From Deltaproteobacteria bacterium (GTDB taxonomy: Bacteria; Myxococcota_A; UBA9042; PHBI01; JACKFB01): 64,000 bases of DNA. This document shows positions 9,318-17,462 of this stretch, one piece after another. Position numbers and translations under genes: made by a program. Within the stretch, counting starts at the first letter, position 1, and every line of letters begins with the position of its first letter. Where the stretch lies: assembly GCA_020632695.1 (NCBI GenBank), contig JACKFB010000005.1, positions 124,001-188,000 of the forward strand, in the 5' to 3' direction. Under the pieces are notes generated by a model that was not told where the DNA came from, ran no database searches, and saw only the letters and a list, made by a program, of their open reading frames with translations.

Positions 9318-9387
9318 GCGGTCGCTCGAGGAGGCTGTGGGGAGAGGGTGATCAGGTCGTCCGACCAGGATCGACGGCCGCTGGCGC

Positions 9388-10392
9388 CTACCGGCTCTTC
9401 TCGAGCAGGTGGTAGAGTTCCTTGCCGGCCGGCGTCGTCTCCTCGAGGAAGCGCTTGGCCACCGAGGCGGTCGCGCGGGCGAAGGCCGCCTTCTCCGCGG
9501 CCGTCAGCTTCCGGATCTGGATGCCGTCCTTCTTGTACTCGTTGAGCAGCAGCTCGTTCATGGCGCGGACCGCCAGGCGCCCCCGGGTCGTCTCACCGTC
9601 GGGCACCTTCATCAGCACGGTCTTGAGGTCCTCCGGCAGCGTGTCGAACCACGCCTTGCACCAGACGACGATGGCGCCCTGGTAGATGTGGTCGGAGATC
9701 GTGACGTACTTGATCTCCTTGTGCCACTGCGTCGCGTACGCGTAGAGCAGCGTGTTGTCGTAGCCGTTGACCACGCCGCTCGCCAGGCTCGAGCCCACCT
9801 CGCCGACCGCGATGGTCGAGGCGCTCGCGCCCAGCGCCCGGTACATCTCCACGTGCGGCATCGCCGGCTGCGAGCGCATCTTCTGCCCGGCCAGGTCGGC
9901 CGGCGTGACGAAGAACTTCTCCTTCGACGCGAACTCGCGGAAGCCGTTCTCACCCCACATGTAGAAGACGAAGCCCTTGGCATCCAGGAGCTTCCGCACC
10001 AGCGGCGTCGACGCATCCAGCGCCTTGTCGGCCTGCTTGTAGCTGTCGAAGAGATACGGCAGCTCCATGGCGAAGAGCTCCGGCACGGCCGCGCCCAGCG
10101 CGCCCACCGACACGGCGATCCCCCCCAGGGACCCCTTCTGGCAGCGGCTCACCAGGCTGCCCTCGCTGCCGAGCTTGCCGCCAAGGTAGAGCTTCACGTC
10201 GATGCGGCCCGGCGCCTCGGCCAGCACCCGGCTCTTCACGCTCGCGAGCAGCGCCGACCAGGGCGTCCCGGTCGGCGCCACGCTGCCGATGCGCAGCGTC
10301 GCCGGCTCGTCGGCGCGGGCGAGGGGGGCCTGCACCGACAGGGCGATCGCGAGCATGAGGGCGGGCAGACTGGTCTTCGTGAACTGGCGCAT
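9388..10392 (-). CDS. dctP: TRAP transporter periplasmic solute-binding protein, DctP family
   Basis: This is the exported extracytoplasmic receptor that delivers the substrate to DctQM. A signal peptide (hydrophobic core ALMLAIALSVQAP, cleavage near ARA-DEP) precedes a DctP fold starting TLRIGSVAPTGTPW. The conserved element PYLFDSYKQADKAL lies near residue 112. The substrate-anchoring arginine found in most DctP proteins probably falls in AGQKMRSQP near residue 170. Two adjacent ATGs are possible; the second (10392) is preferred because GGAGG then sits five or more bases upstream. Genetic linkage to tatT makes this a TatP-type receptor. The ligand cannot be told from sequence; TatP-T systems have been proposed to carry hydrophobic ligands. 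Confidence 0.9.
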   Translation of the reverse strand: MRQFTKTSLPALMLAIALSVQAPLARADEPATLRIGSVAPTGTPWSALLASVKSRVLAEAPGRIDVKLYLGGKLGSEGSLVSRCQKGSLGGIAVSVGALGAAVPELFAMELPYLFDSYKQADKALDASTPLVRKLLDAKGFVFYMWGENGFREFASKEKFFVTPADLAGQKMRSQPAMPHVEMYRALGASASTIAVGEVGSSLASGVVNGYDNTLLYAYATQWHKEIKYVTISDHIYQGAIVVWCKAWFDTLPEDLKTVLMKVPDGETTRGRLAVRAMNELLLNEYKKDGIQIRKLTAAEKAAFARATASVAKRFLEETTPAGKELYHLLEKSR

Positions 10393-10478
10393 CATCTCCT
10401 CCGTCGGGCTTCATCCAGGACGCCGGCGACTCGGCATGACCGCAGGCGCACTACCGACGCGCTCACGCCCGGCCCGAT

Positions 10479-11375
10479 TCACCCCTCGGGGAAGTACACG
10501 TCGATCTCGTCGAGCAGCAGCTTCGCCTTGCGCTGCTCGGCGCGATTCTCGGGCTCGAGGGCCGGCGTGGCGGTCACGTCGTAGGCCAGGACCTCCTGGA
10601 GCAGCCGCTCGAAGGTGGCCCGGTCGCCCGCCTTCAGGCGGTTGAGCTCGGCGTAGAGCACCTTGGTCGCCAGGTACTCGGGGGCATGCTCGATCGAGGT
10701 CTCGAAGTGCTTGGCGCTCAGCGGGAGGTCCCCGTTCGGGAAGGGGATCTTGGTGTAGAAGGCGCCGAAGTAGCGGTCCGCGGCCCAGTAGTTGAAGGAG
10801 GGGTCCAGCTCCTTCACCAGCTCCATCATGGCCTTGATGCGGTCCTTCTGGTTGAGCACCTCGACGATGGAGGTCGCCAGCGCGTACTTGCCCAGGTTCG
10901 TCGCGTACCAGTACATGGCCGGGATGGCGCCCTTGTCGAGCTGCTGCAGCGCCGTCTCGAAGGGCTGGCGCGAGCAGAACTTCGCCTTGAACTTCGGGTA
11001 CTGCTGGCCGAGGGCCACCTCGGCGGCGTTGGTGCCGTCGCGGAAGGACTGGAGCATCTCGGCCTGCTTCGACTCGTCGAAGCGGAGGTGCGCGTCGGCG
11101 AGGAAGTAGTAGGCCTGCGCCACACGCACCCGCAGCGCCGCGTTGCTGGGATCGATCGCCAGCGAGCGCTTCCAGGCGTCGAGGGCGGCCCGCGCCTGCG
11201 CCTCGTCACCGCGACGCTCCCACGCCGCGTTGCCCTCGGCCTCGAGCGCCTTCGCGTCGCCGCTGGCCGAGCCGTCGGGCGTGAGGTTTCCACAGATCCC
11301 GGACTGCCGGCTGGCCCCGCAGGCCCCAACCGAGAGAGCGGCGCCGATCAGCGCAACGATGACCACTCTGTTCAT
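10479..11375 (-). CDS. tatT: TRAP-associated TPR lipoprotein TatT
   Basis: TatT is a periplasmic lipoprotein with four helix-turn-helix TPR-like units. In Treponema pallidum it trimerises and docks the TRAP receptor TatP. Here a 298-residue protein begins with a lipoprotein signal (VALIGAALSVGAC, lipid Cys about residue 19). It shows family features including WKRSLAIDPSNAALRVRVAQ near residue 68, YFLADAHLRF, and MYWYATNLGKYALA near residue 155. It is the first gene of the operon, upstream of dctP, which is the arrangement seen for tatT-tatP pairs. A promoter with consensus TTGACA lies about 85 bp upstream. Confidence 0.88.
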   Translation of the reverse strand: MNRVVIVALIGAALSVGACGASRQSGICGNLTPDGSASGDAKALEAEGNAAWERRGDEAQARAALDAWKRSLAIDPSNAALRVRVAQAYYFLADAHLRFDESKQAEMLQSFRDGTNAAEVALGQQYPKFKAKFCSRQPFETALQQLDKGAIPAMYWYATNLGKYALATSIVEVLNQKDRIKAMMELVKELDPSFNYWAADRYFGAFYTKIPFPNGDLPLSAKHFETSIEHAPEYLATKVLYAELNRLKAGDRATFERLLQEVLAYDVTATPALEPENRAEQRKAKLLLDEIDVYFPEG

Positions 11376-11459
11376 GGCCTGCCTCACCTGGTGACTGGGC
11401 TCGGGGTGACGGTGGAGCGCTCGACCTGGCGCAGCGATTCCCGAGCTTTTCCGCTGGCG

Positions 11460-11488
11460 GCCTAGCATGGGGTCCGGAGACCTGTCAA
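11460..11488 (-). promoter_or_regulatory. promoter of the tatT-dctPQM operon
   Basis: On the minus strand TTGACA (11488-11483) is followed after 17 bp by CTAGGC (11465-11460). The -10 ends 84 bp before the tatT ATG. The -35 is full consensus. Confidence 0.55.
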
Positions 11489-11567
11489 CGCGGCCCGAGC
11501 GCGCGCGCCGTGCCTCGGGCCGCATGGATTTCTGGACCGCGTGGGCCCCAGCGCCGACGCTGGCGGC

Positions 11568-12362
11568 ATGTACTCCGCGCTCTCCGCCGCCCTGCTCCTC
11601 GCCCTCGCCGCGCCGCCCGCCGCGGCGCCGGCCCGGCCGCCAGCCGCCCGCGCGCTGGGCGCGCTGCGGGTCATCGCCATCGACCCCGGCCACGGCGGCG
11701 ACAACCGCGGCTGCCTGGGCGTCGATGGGACCTGGGAGAAGGAGACCACCCTCGACATCGCGCGCCGCGTCGCGGCCATCCTGGGCCGCGAGACCACCTC
11801 CGTCGTGCGGCTGACGCGCGACGAGGACCGCCCGCTGGGGCTGCGCGAGCGCTCCGATCTCGCCGGGCGCTGGAACGCGGACGTGTTCCTGTCGATCCAC
11901 CTGAACGCGGACGCGTTCGGCCAGGGGACGGGGATCGAGACCTGGTTCCTGGCGCCCGCCGATGAAGGCGCGGAGGGCCAGGCCCTGGTGGAGGTCGAGG
12001 AGGCGGGCTACGGCGAGACGAGCAGCGTCGAGCGCGTCGAGGTGCAGCAGGCCGAGGCCATCGCGCGCGACGCGGCCGTGGGCGCCGCGCGGGTCGCGTC
12101 GGAGGTCCTGGCCGAGCTCGTCGTGACCGGCATGGGCGAGCGCACCGGCGCTCGGGTGCGGGGCGTCAGACAGGCCCGCTTCGGCGTGCTGAAGGGGGCC
12201 ACCATGCCGGCGATCGTCGTCGAGTGCGGCTTCTACAGCCACGCCGAGGAGGGGATGCGGCTGGCCGACCCCGCCTATCGCGAGCAGATCGCGCGCGGCA
12301 TCGTCGACGGGCTGCTCCGCTTCGACGCCCGGCTCGCCGGCTCGGAGACCGCCGCCCGCTGA
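11568..12362 (+). CDS. N-acetylmuramoyl-L-alanine amidase (Amidase_3), exported
   Basis: Zinc amidases of this family cleave the bond between MurNAc and L-Ala in peptidoglycan. All expected ligands and the catalytic residue are present: His in DPGHGGD, Glu in WEKETT, His in SIHLNAD, and the general-base Glu in VVECGFYS. ATG 11568 gives a signal peptide (MYSALSAALLLALAAPPAAAPA) with no added binding domain. The 264-residue protein is thus a minimal secreted enzyme acting in the periplasm. An alternative ATG at 11541 would spoil the signal peptide. It is followed by an inverted repeat and the convergent gene at 12417. Confidence 0.9.
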   Translation: MYSALSAALLLALAAPPAAAPARPPAARALGALRVIAIDPGHGGDNRGCLGVDGTWEKETTLDIARRVAAILGRETTSVVRLTRDEDRPLGLRERSDLAGRWNADVFLSIHLNADAFGQGTGIETWFLAPADEGAEGQALVEVEEAGYGETSSVERVEVQQAEAIARDAAVGAARVASEVLAELVVTGMGERTGARVRGVRQARFGVLKGATMPAIVVECGFYSHAEEGMRLADPAYREQIARGIVDGLLRFDARLAGSETAAR

Positions 12363-12395
12363 GCCGGGCCGCACGCCGCACCGTCGCGGCCGGCT
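12362..12395. terminator. hairpin between convergent amidase and DUF2007-like genes
   Basis: AGCCGG-g-CCGC (12362-12372) pairs with GCGGCCGGCT (12386-12395), giving ten base pairs with a one-base bulge. There is no T tract, as is usual in GC-rich genomes. It could serve both genes. Confidence 0.4.
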
Positions 12396-12416
12396 GGCGG
12401 ATCCTCGCTGACCGGT

Positions 12417-12689
12417 TCAGTCCTCGTCGCCCCCGTCGAGCTCGCCCTCCTCCAGCGCCTCGTCGGCCCGCACGGCCGCGACGATGGCCTCGGCGCGCGC
12501 GCGCTCGGCCGCGTCGACGTAGAGCATCCCCCACGCGTGCGGGAAGGCCACGTCGAAGCCGTGGCTGCCGTGCTCGGCGACGCGGAAGGCGATCCCGGCC
12601 TCCTCCAGCGAGACGCCCACGAGGTGCGCGTCGCTCAAGTTCTCCAGCTCACAGAGGAGCACGAGGGGATCGGAGTCGTGGTCGGACAT
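12417..12689 (-). CDS. small DUF2007-like protein
   Basis: The product has 90 residues. The pattern LVLLCELENLSDAHLVGVSL, then EEAGIAF, then a short strand pair and YVDAAERARAEAIVAA resembles DUF2007 (putative signal-transducing) domains, which are small ACT-like folds. The match is by pattern and is not strong. ATG 12689 follows an AGGAGA site seven bases upstream. The C-terminus is a run of acidic residues and glycines. No partner is evident; the neighbouring phosphatase gene is 110 bp upstream on the same strand. Confidence 0.6.
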   Translation of the reverse strand: MSDHDSDPLVLLCELENLSDAHLVGVSLEEAGIAFRVAEHGSHGFDVAFPHAWGMLYVDAAERARAEAIVAAVRADEALEEGELDGGDED

Positions 12690-12799
12690 GCGGTTCTCCT
12701 GTCGCGAGTGACGCGACCTGGATCCTACCCTCTCGGAGCGCGCTGGGAAATCCACCGCGAGCGGCGCGAGCCCGGGAGGCGGTTCGCGCGCCCCGCCGC

Positions 12800-13414
12800 T
12801 CAGCCGCGGGTGGGCTCGAGGTGCGAGGTATCGTTGAGGCGGCGCAGGCTCCGGCGCGCTCCGTCGAATCGGATCTCGGTCACGCCGGTGGGATCGATCC
12901 AGAGGCTGCGGAACCGGTCCAGCGGCAACCCCAGCACGTGGCAGACGTAGCTGAGGATCGCGTAGCCGTGGCTGACGACCAGCACATGGGCCCCCGCGTG
13001 GCGCTCGGCCAGCGCGTCGATGTGCGCCGCCACCCGCTGCTGGAGCTCGGTCATCGACTCGCCCCCCGGCGGGCGCGCCGACGCCGGCGTCCGCACCCAC
13101 GCCTCGCGCTCGGCCGGGTGGTCCCTCAGGATCTCCTCGCCGCGCAGGCCCTCCCACGCCCCCAGCGCGATCTCGCGCAGCGCGGGCGACTGCTCGATCG
13201 CCAGCCCCCGGTCGCCGACCAGGATCTCCGCGGTCTCCCGCGCCCGGCACAGGTCGGACGCGTAGGCGGCGTCCAGGCGCACGTCCGCCCACCGCGCCGC
13301 CAGCGCACGCGCCATCTCCCGCCCCTCGGGTCCCAGCGCGATGTCGCTGTGCCCCTGGGCCCGCCCGGTCGCGTTCCAGTCGGTCAGCCCGTGGCGCACC
13401 AGCAAGAGCCTCAC
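12800..13414 (-). CDS. histidine phosphatase family protein (phosphoglycerate mutase-like)
   Basis: Members use a phosphohistidine intermediate to remove or transfer phosphate. The catalytic motif LLVRHGLTDWNATGRAQG starts at residue 4, with His8 as the predicted nucleophile. The acidic general-acid region LREIALGAWEGL and the second histidine in VVSHGYAI complete the active site. At 204 residues it is a single-domain enzyme of the CobC/GpmB type. The substrate is not predictable from sequence: alpha-ribazole phosphate, sugar phosphates and others are known. The GTG start at 13414 follows AGGAGG. Confidence 0.88.
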   Translation of the reverse strand: MRLLLVRHGLTDWNATGRAQGHSDIALGPEGREMARALAARWADVRLDAAYASDLCRARETAEILVGDRGLAIEQSPALREIALGAWEGLRGEEILRDHPAEREAWVRTPASARPPGGESMTELQQRVAAHIDALAERHAGAHVLVVSHGYAILSYVCHVLGLPLDRFRSLWIDPTGVTEIRFDGARRSLRRLNDTSHLEPTRG

Positions 13415-13566
13415 GCGTCCCTCCTGTGGTCGCCGCGCGGAGCAGCGCGGCGCGGTGGCGGTAGCACGCCCTCCGCCGGAGGATCAACCGCAGGGCGAGA
13501 GGCCGGCGCGAGCGCCAGCGCCAGCTGCCGAGGATCCCGCAGCCAGCGGCCTCGTCGCCGCGCGCC

Positions 13567-13593
13567 TTGACACCGGCGCTCGCGCGGTGATTT
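13567..13593 (+). promoter_or_regulatory. possible promoter for HEAT-repeat gene
   Basis: TTGACA (13567-13572) is full consensus, but the candidate -10 (around TGATTT, 13588-13593) has a short 15 bp spacer. It lies about 30 bp before the ATG at 13624. Confidence 0.3.
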
Positions 13594-13623
13594 CGTCCGC
13601 GCCGGACACGCAGGAGGAAGCCG

Positions 13624-15507
13624 ATGGATCCAGGGATGAACCGCGCTGGGTCGCCTCCGGCTCGCCGCGTCGCGTTGGTCGTCACGCTGGCGGGGCTCGC
13701 GCTGGCCGCCCCGGCTCGGTCAGGGCTCCCGCCCGAGATGCAGGCGCGCGCCGCCGCGACCGTGACCTCGGCCGTGCGCTCGGGCGACTTCGCGACGCGC
13801 GCCGCCGCCGTCGAGGCGCTGGGGAACCTGCCCAAGGCCACCGCGCTGCCGCTGCTCACCGAGGCGCTCCAGGACCAGCAGTGGCAGGTGCGTCGCGCGG
13901 CCATCCGCGGGCTGCTGGAGCTGCGCGACCGTTCGTGGGAACCGGCGCTGATCGCGGCGGTGGCGAGCGAGCGGCTCGACCCCCGCACCGAGGTGCTGCC
14001 GGTGCTGGAGCCCCTGGGCACGAAGCAGGCGCTGTCCATCATCAAGAAGGCGATGGAGCAGAAGGACTTCCCCCGCCCCGACCGCTGGGTGGACGCGCTG
14101 GTGCGCGCCGGCGGCGACTGGATGATCGAGGGCATGCAGATGGGCATGGGGCTCAAGGCGGTGGGCCCGCGGGACGCCTTCATGCGCAAGCTGCCCGACC
14201 TGCCGCTCCCCCAGGCCGTGCCGCTCTACGCCAAGGTGCTGGCGAAGCAGCCGGTGGAGGTGCAGATCCGCGTGCTCGACCGGGTGTCCAAGACCCCGGA
14301 GGTCGAGGACGTCGGCTTCATCGCTCCCTTCGTGAACGCGAAGGATCCCAAGCTCGCGTTCGAGGCGGCCACGGTGCTGGCGCGGCGCGGCGACCCGCGG
14401 GGCAAGGCCATCCTGGTGAAGGCCGCCTCCTCCGAGGACGAGGCCAGGCGGCTCGAGGCGATCCGCGCGATGGAGGCCATCGGGAGCGAGGATCTCTTCC
14501 CGACGCTGAAGCCGATCGTCGAGGACGACCAGAGCAGCGTGGAGCTGCTGCGCGCGGCCTACGCCGTCTACGCTCACGCCGGTCACCCGAACCTGGCGCG
14601 CCACCTGGAGAAGCGGCTGCTCGACACGGAGCTGTCGAAGCGCGCCGCCGCCGTGCGCGTCATCGGCCGCATCAAGGGGCGCGCCGCGCTCGCCGATCTG
14701 CACCCGCTCCTGCGCGACGGCGCCGTGGAGGTCCGGCGGGAAGCGGCGCACGCCCTGGCCGACATCGCCATGCCCGAGAGCATCGGCCCGGTGCGCGACG
14801 CCCTCTACAACGAGCCCGACATGGAGACGCGGCTGGCGCTGATCGGCGTCCTGGGCAAGATCCGCACGCCCGAGGTGGTGCCCGTGCTGCAGCAGGCCAT
14901 CTACGATCCGGACCCGTCGGTGCGCCTCGCGACGATGGAGGCGCTGGCCGCCGTGCACCACCAGGCTGCCGTGCCGATGCTGGAGCTGCTGCTGGCGGAC
15001 CGCGACCCCGAGGTGCGGCGCGGCGCGCTGCTGGCGCTGCTGGACCTGGGGCCCAAGCGCCAGATCGACCAGTTCGAGCGTGCGCTGTCGTGGATCGAGC
15101 CGCAGAGCCTGCGCGCGCTGGTCGCTGCCCACGGCGCCGAGGTGCTGCCCCATCTGGAGCTGGCGATCGCGTCGGACCGCGACGAGCTGCGCGCCGCCGC
15201 GCTGGACGCGCTGGCCACCTTGCCGCCGGCGACCCGTCGGCCCGTGTACGAGAAGATGGTGCGTAGCGGTCGCCGCCCCGAGGTGCGGGTGGCCGGCATC
15301 GAGGGGTTGGTGCGCGACGGCGCCTCCGGCGTCGAGGACCTGCTCATCGAGCTGGCGCGCGACCCGATGAAGGAGGTCCGGGTCGCGGCGATCGACGCCC
15401 TGGGAAGCAAGAAGGTCGCCCGGGCCCAGCCCCTGCTCTTCGAGCTGACCGACGACCTGGACGAGCGGGTGCGCGTCGCCGCCGCCGCCGCGCTGCTGCG
15501 GCTGTGA
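13624..15507 (+). CDS. exported HEAT-repeat protein
   Basis: The product has 627 residues. ATG 13624 follows AGGAGG by about six bases. The N-terminus (RRVALVVTLAGLALAAPARS) is a signal peptide. The remainder is a continuous array of about 30-residue HEAT-like helical repeats. Typical units are RAAAVEALGNLP, LRRAAIRGLLELRD-type turns, SVRLATMEALAAVHH, EVRRGALLALLDLG, and the final units ending RVRVAAAAALLRL. Such solenoids act as scaffolds for protein binding; no catalytic domain is present. The next gene, a VWA lipoprotein, begins about 100 bp downstream on the same strand and may be co-transcribed. Confidence 0.85.
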   Translation: MDPGMNRAGSPPARRVALVVTLAGLALAAPARSGLPPEMQARAAATVTSAVRSGDFATRAAAVEALGNLPKATALPLLTEALQDQQWQVRRAAIRGLLELRDRSWEPALIAAVASERLDPRTEVLPVLEPLGTKQALSIIKKAMEQKDFPRPDRWVDALVRAGGDWMIEGMQMGMGLKAVGPRDAFMRKLPDLPLPQAVPLYAKVLAKQPVEVQIRVLDRVSKTPEVEDVGFIAPFVNAKDPKLAFEAATVLARRGDPRGKAILVKAASSEDEARRLEAIRAMEAIGSEDLFPTLKPIVEDDQSSVELLRAAYAVYAHAGHPNLARHLEKRLLDTELSKRAAAVRVIGRIKGRAALADLHPLLRDGAVEVRREAAHALADIAMPESIGPVRDALYNEPDMETRLALIGVLGKIRTPEVVPVLQQAIYDPDPSVRLATMEALAAVHHQAAVPMLELLLADRDPEVRRGALLALLDLGPKRQIDQFERALSWIEPQSLRALVAAHGAEVLPHLELAIASDRDELRAAALDALATLPPATRRPVYEKMVRSGRRPEVRVAGIEGLVRDGASGVEDLLIELARDPMKEVRVAAIDALGSKKVARAQPLLFELTDDLDERVRVAAAAALLRL

Positions 15508-15605
15508 GCACCCCCGATCCCGGTCCCCTGGGCCGCGCACGCGGCGCCGCTGGCACCGGCGCGCGTCACAGCGTATGCTCCCGCCGGTCCACTTGGAGGC
15601 TTTCG

Positions 15606-17339
15606 ATGCGACTCAGCAACCAGGCTGCGGTGGTCGGTGTGCTCGCCGCGACCTTCCTGTTCGGCGCGTGCAACGACATCCCGATCTCCGGGCTCGAGAA
15701 GTCCTTCTCGATCCACGTCCGGAAGACCGTGGGCAACGGCGACGCGATCCCGATCGACTTCCTCTGGGTCGTCGACGACTCCTCGTCCATGTGCGAGGAG
15801 CAGGTCGCCCTGACCGACAACTTCCAGCAGTTCTCCAAGATCCTCGCGGAGAACTTCGACATCGACCCGCGCGTCGCGGTGGTCACGCCGGACATGCACT
15901 GCACGATGCAGGAGTCCCTGGGCAAGGCGACCAAGGGCCAGTTCAGCACCCAGGCGGCCACCGGGTTCCCGCCGGCCTGCCAGGCGCGCCAGCCGGTCCC
16001 CTGCACCACCAACGAGCAGTGCGCGAACCTGGACTGCACCCTCTTCGGCACCTGCGACGCCGAGGGTACCTGGACCTGCCGCAAGGCGCAGAACGCGTCG
16101 TGTGTCGAGAACCCCAACGGCACGCTCAACTCGACCTGCCGGCGCAGCTGCACCACCGACGACGAGTGCCAGCAGCTCTTCGACGACCCGCGCTACATCT
16201 GCCAGAAGCTCTCGGGCAGCCCTGCGGACTGGGGCTGCCTGCTCCCGCCGCCGACGTCGAACTGCCCGGCGTCGGTCGGGCCGGTCCTCGACCTCAGCAC
16301 CATCGACCAGTTCGCCTGCCTGGCGACCGTGGGCGTGAACCAGGCCCAGTGCTTCAAGTACGAGCAGGGCATGCGCGGCGCGCTGACGGCGCTGGACGCC
16401 AACGGGCCGAACAAGGCCAACATCGCCTGCACCAAGCAGCAGGAGAAGGACGGCGAGTGCAAGCGCTTCCTCCGCGACGAGGCCTACCTGGTCATCATCT
16501 TCGTCTCCGACGAGGACGACTGCTCGGCGGACGTGGAGCTTCCCGAGGACAAGCACGACCAGTGCGGCCTGCTCGACGACCAGACCTCGGGCGGACCGCT
16601 GATCCCGGTCAACCACTTCGTCAACCGCTTCAAGTCGCTCAAGAGCGACCCGGGCCGCGTCATCGTCGCCGCCATCTCGGGTGACGCGTTGCCGGGCGAG
16701 CCGCTCGAACCGAAGGAGCTGCTCGACGAGATGGGGAACCCCACCGGCGAGACCTACTGCTCGGACCTCCTCGATCAGGTCAACGCGGGCACGCTCACCG
16801 AGGTCGAGGCCAGCCGCGAGTGCTTCCTGCGCTCCAAGGACAACCCCTTCGTCTGCTTCCACACGACGACGATCTGCACCTCCAGCAGCGGACAGGCCGA
16901 CTGGGGTCGCCGCTACCAGCAGCTCGCCGAGCGCTTCGGCGACAACGGCGTCTTCGAGAACATCTGCTCGGCGGCCGGCCTGGGCCCGGCGCTCGAGCGC
17001 ATCGCCGCCCGCATCGTGCAGGTGGTCGGCGAGCTCTGCCTGCCCAAGGGCGTCGAGGACGTCGAGACCTTGGTGGTCCAGAAGACGCAGATCAACTCGG
17101 CGGGCCAGCCCATCGTCGACCCGGTGAGCGGCCAGCCGGTCCTGGTCACCCTCCAGCGCGTGGAGACCTTCACGCCCGGGGCGAAGAACACCTACCGCCT
17201 GAAGGAGGCGGGTGCCCAGGCATGCCAGGACGGCAGCGGCTTCATCCGTCCCTCCATCATCTTCCCCGACGACGACCTCCCCCGCGCGGGCGAGGAGATC
17301 ATCATCAGCTACAAGGCGAACCCTGAGCTGAAGAAGTAG
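15606..17339 (+). CDS. von Willebrand A-like lipoprotein
   Basis: The 577-residue product starts at ATG 15606 after a GGAGG site. The signal peptide ends in FLFGAC, so the lipid-bearing Cys is about residue 20. A VWA-type fold follows, with the metal-ion-dependent adhesion sequence VVDDSSSM (D-x-S-x-S present) at about residue 58 and a later strand YLVIIFVSDEDDCSAD near residue 300. A Cys-rich insert of about 130 residues interrupts the domain between the MIDAS motif and the second half. Myxobacterial genomes carry many such surface VWA lipoproteins of unknown role. The assignment is firm for domain type only. Confidence 0.82.
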   Translation: MRLSNQAAVVGVLAATFLFGACNDIPISGLEKSFSIHVRKTVGNGDAIPIDFLWVVDDSSSMCEEQVALTDNFQQFSKILAENFDIDPRVAVVTPDMHCTMQESLGKATKGQFSTQAATGFPPACQARQPVPCTTNEQCANLDCTLFGTCDAEGTWTCRKAQNASCVENPNGTLNSTCRRSCTTDDECQQLFDDPRYICQKLSGSPADWGCLLPPPTSNCPASVGPVLDLSTIDQFACLATVGVNQAQCFKYEQGMRGALTALDANGPNKANIACTKQQEKDGECKRFLRDEAYLVIIFVSDEDDCSADVELPEDKHDQCGLLDDQTSGGPLIPVNHFVNRFKSLKSDPGRVIVAAISGDALPGEPLEPKELLDEMGNPTGETYCSDLLDQVNAGTLTEVEASRECFLRSKDNPFVCFHTTTICTSSSGQADWGRRYQQLAERFGDNGVFENICSAAGLGPALERIAARIVQVVGELCLPKGVEDVETLVVQKTQINSAGQPIVDPVSGQPVLVTLQRVETFTPGAKNTYRLKEAGAQACQDGSGFIRPSIIFPDDDLPRAGEEIIISYKANPELKK

Positions 17340-17462
17340 ACCGTCTCCCGGGGAAGCGGGCCGGGGCGCCGGGCGTTTCTTTCGACGCGTCGCCCTGGCC
17401 GGCCTAGAGTCAGGGCCGATGGCCGTGATCCAGACCCCGACGACCCGTCCGAGGATGCGCTG

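Noticed and set aside
15504..15605. In-frame ATG/GTG upstream of the VWA lipoprotein start
   Set aside because: It would precede the signal peptide with 34 residues. ATG 15606 has a GGAGG site and a proper signal sequence.
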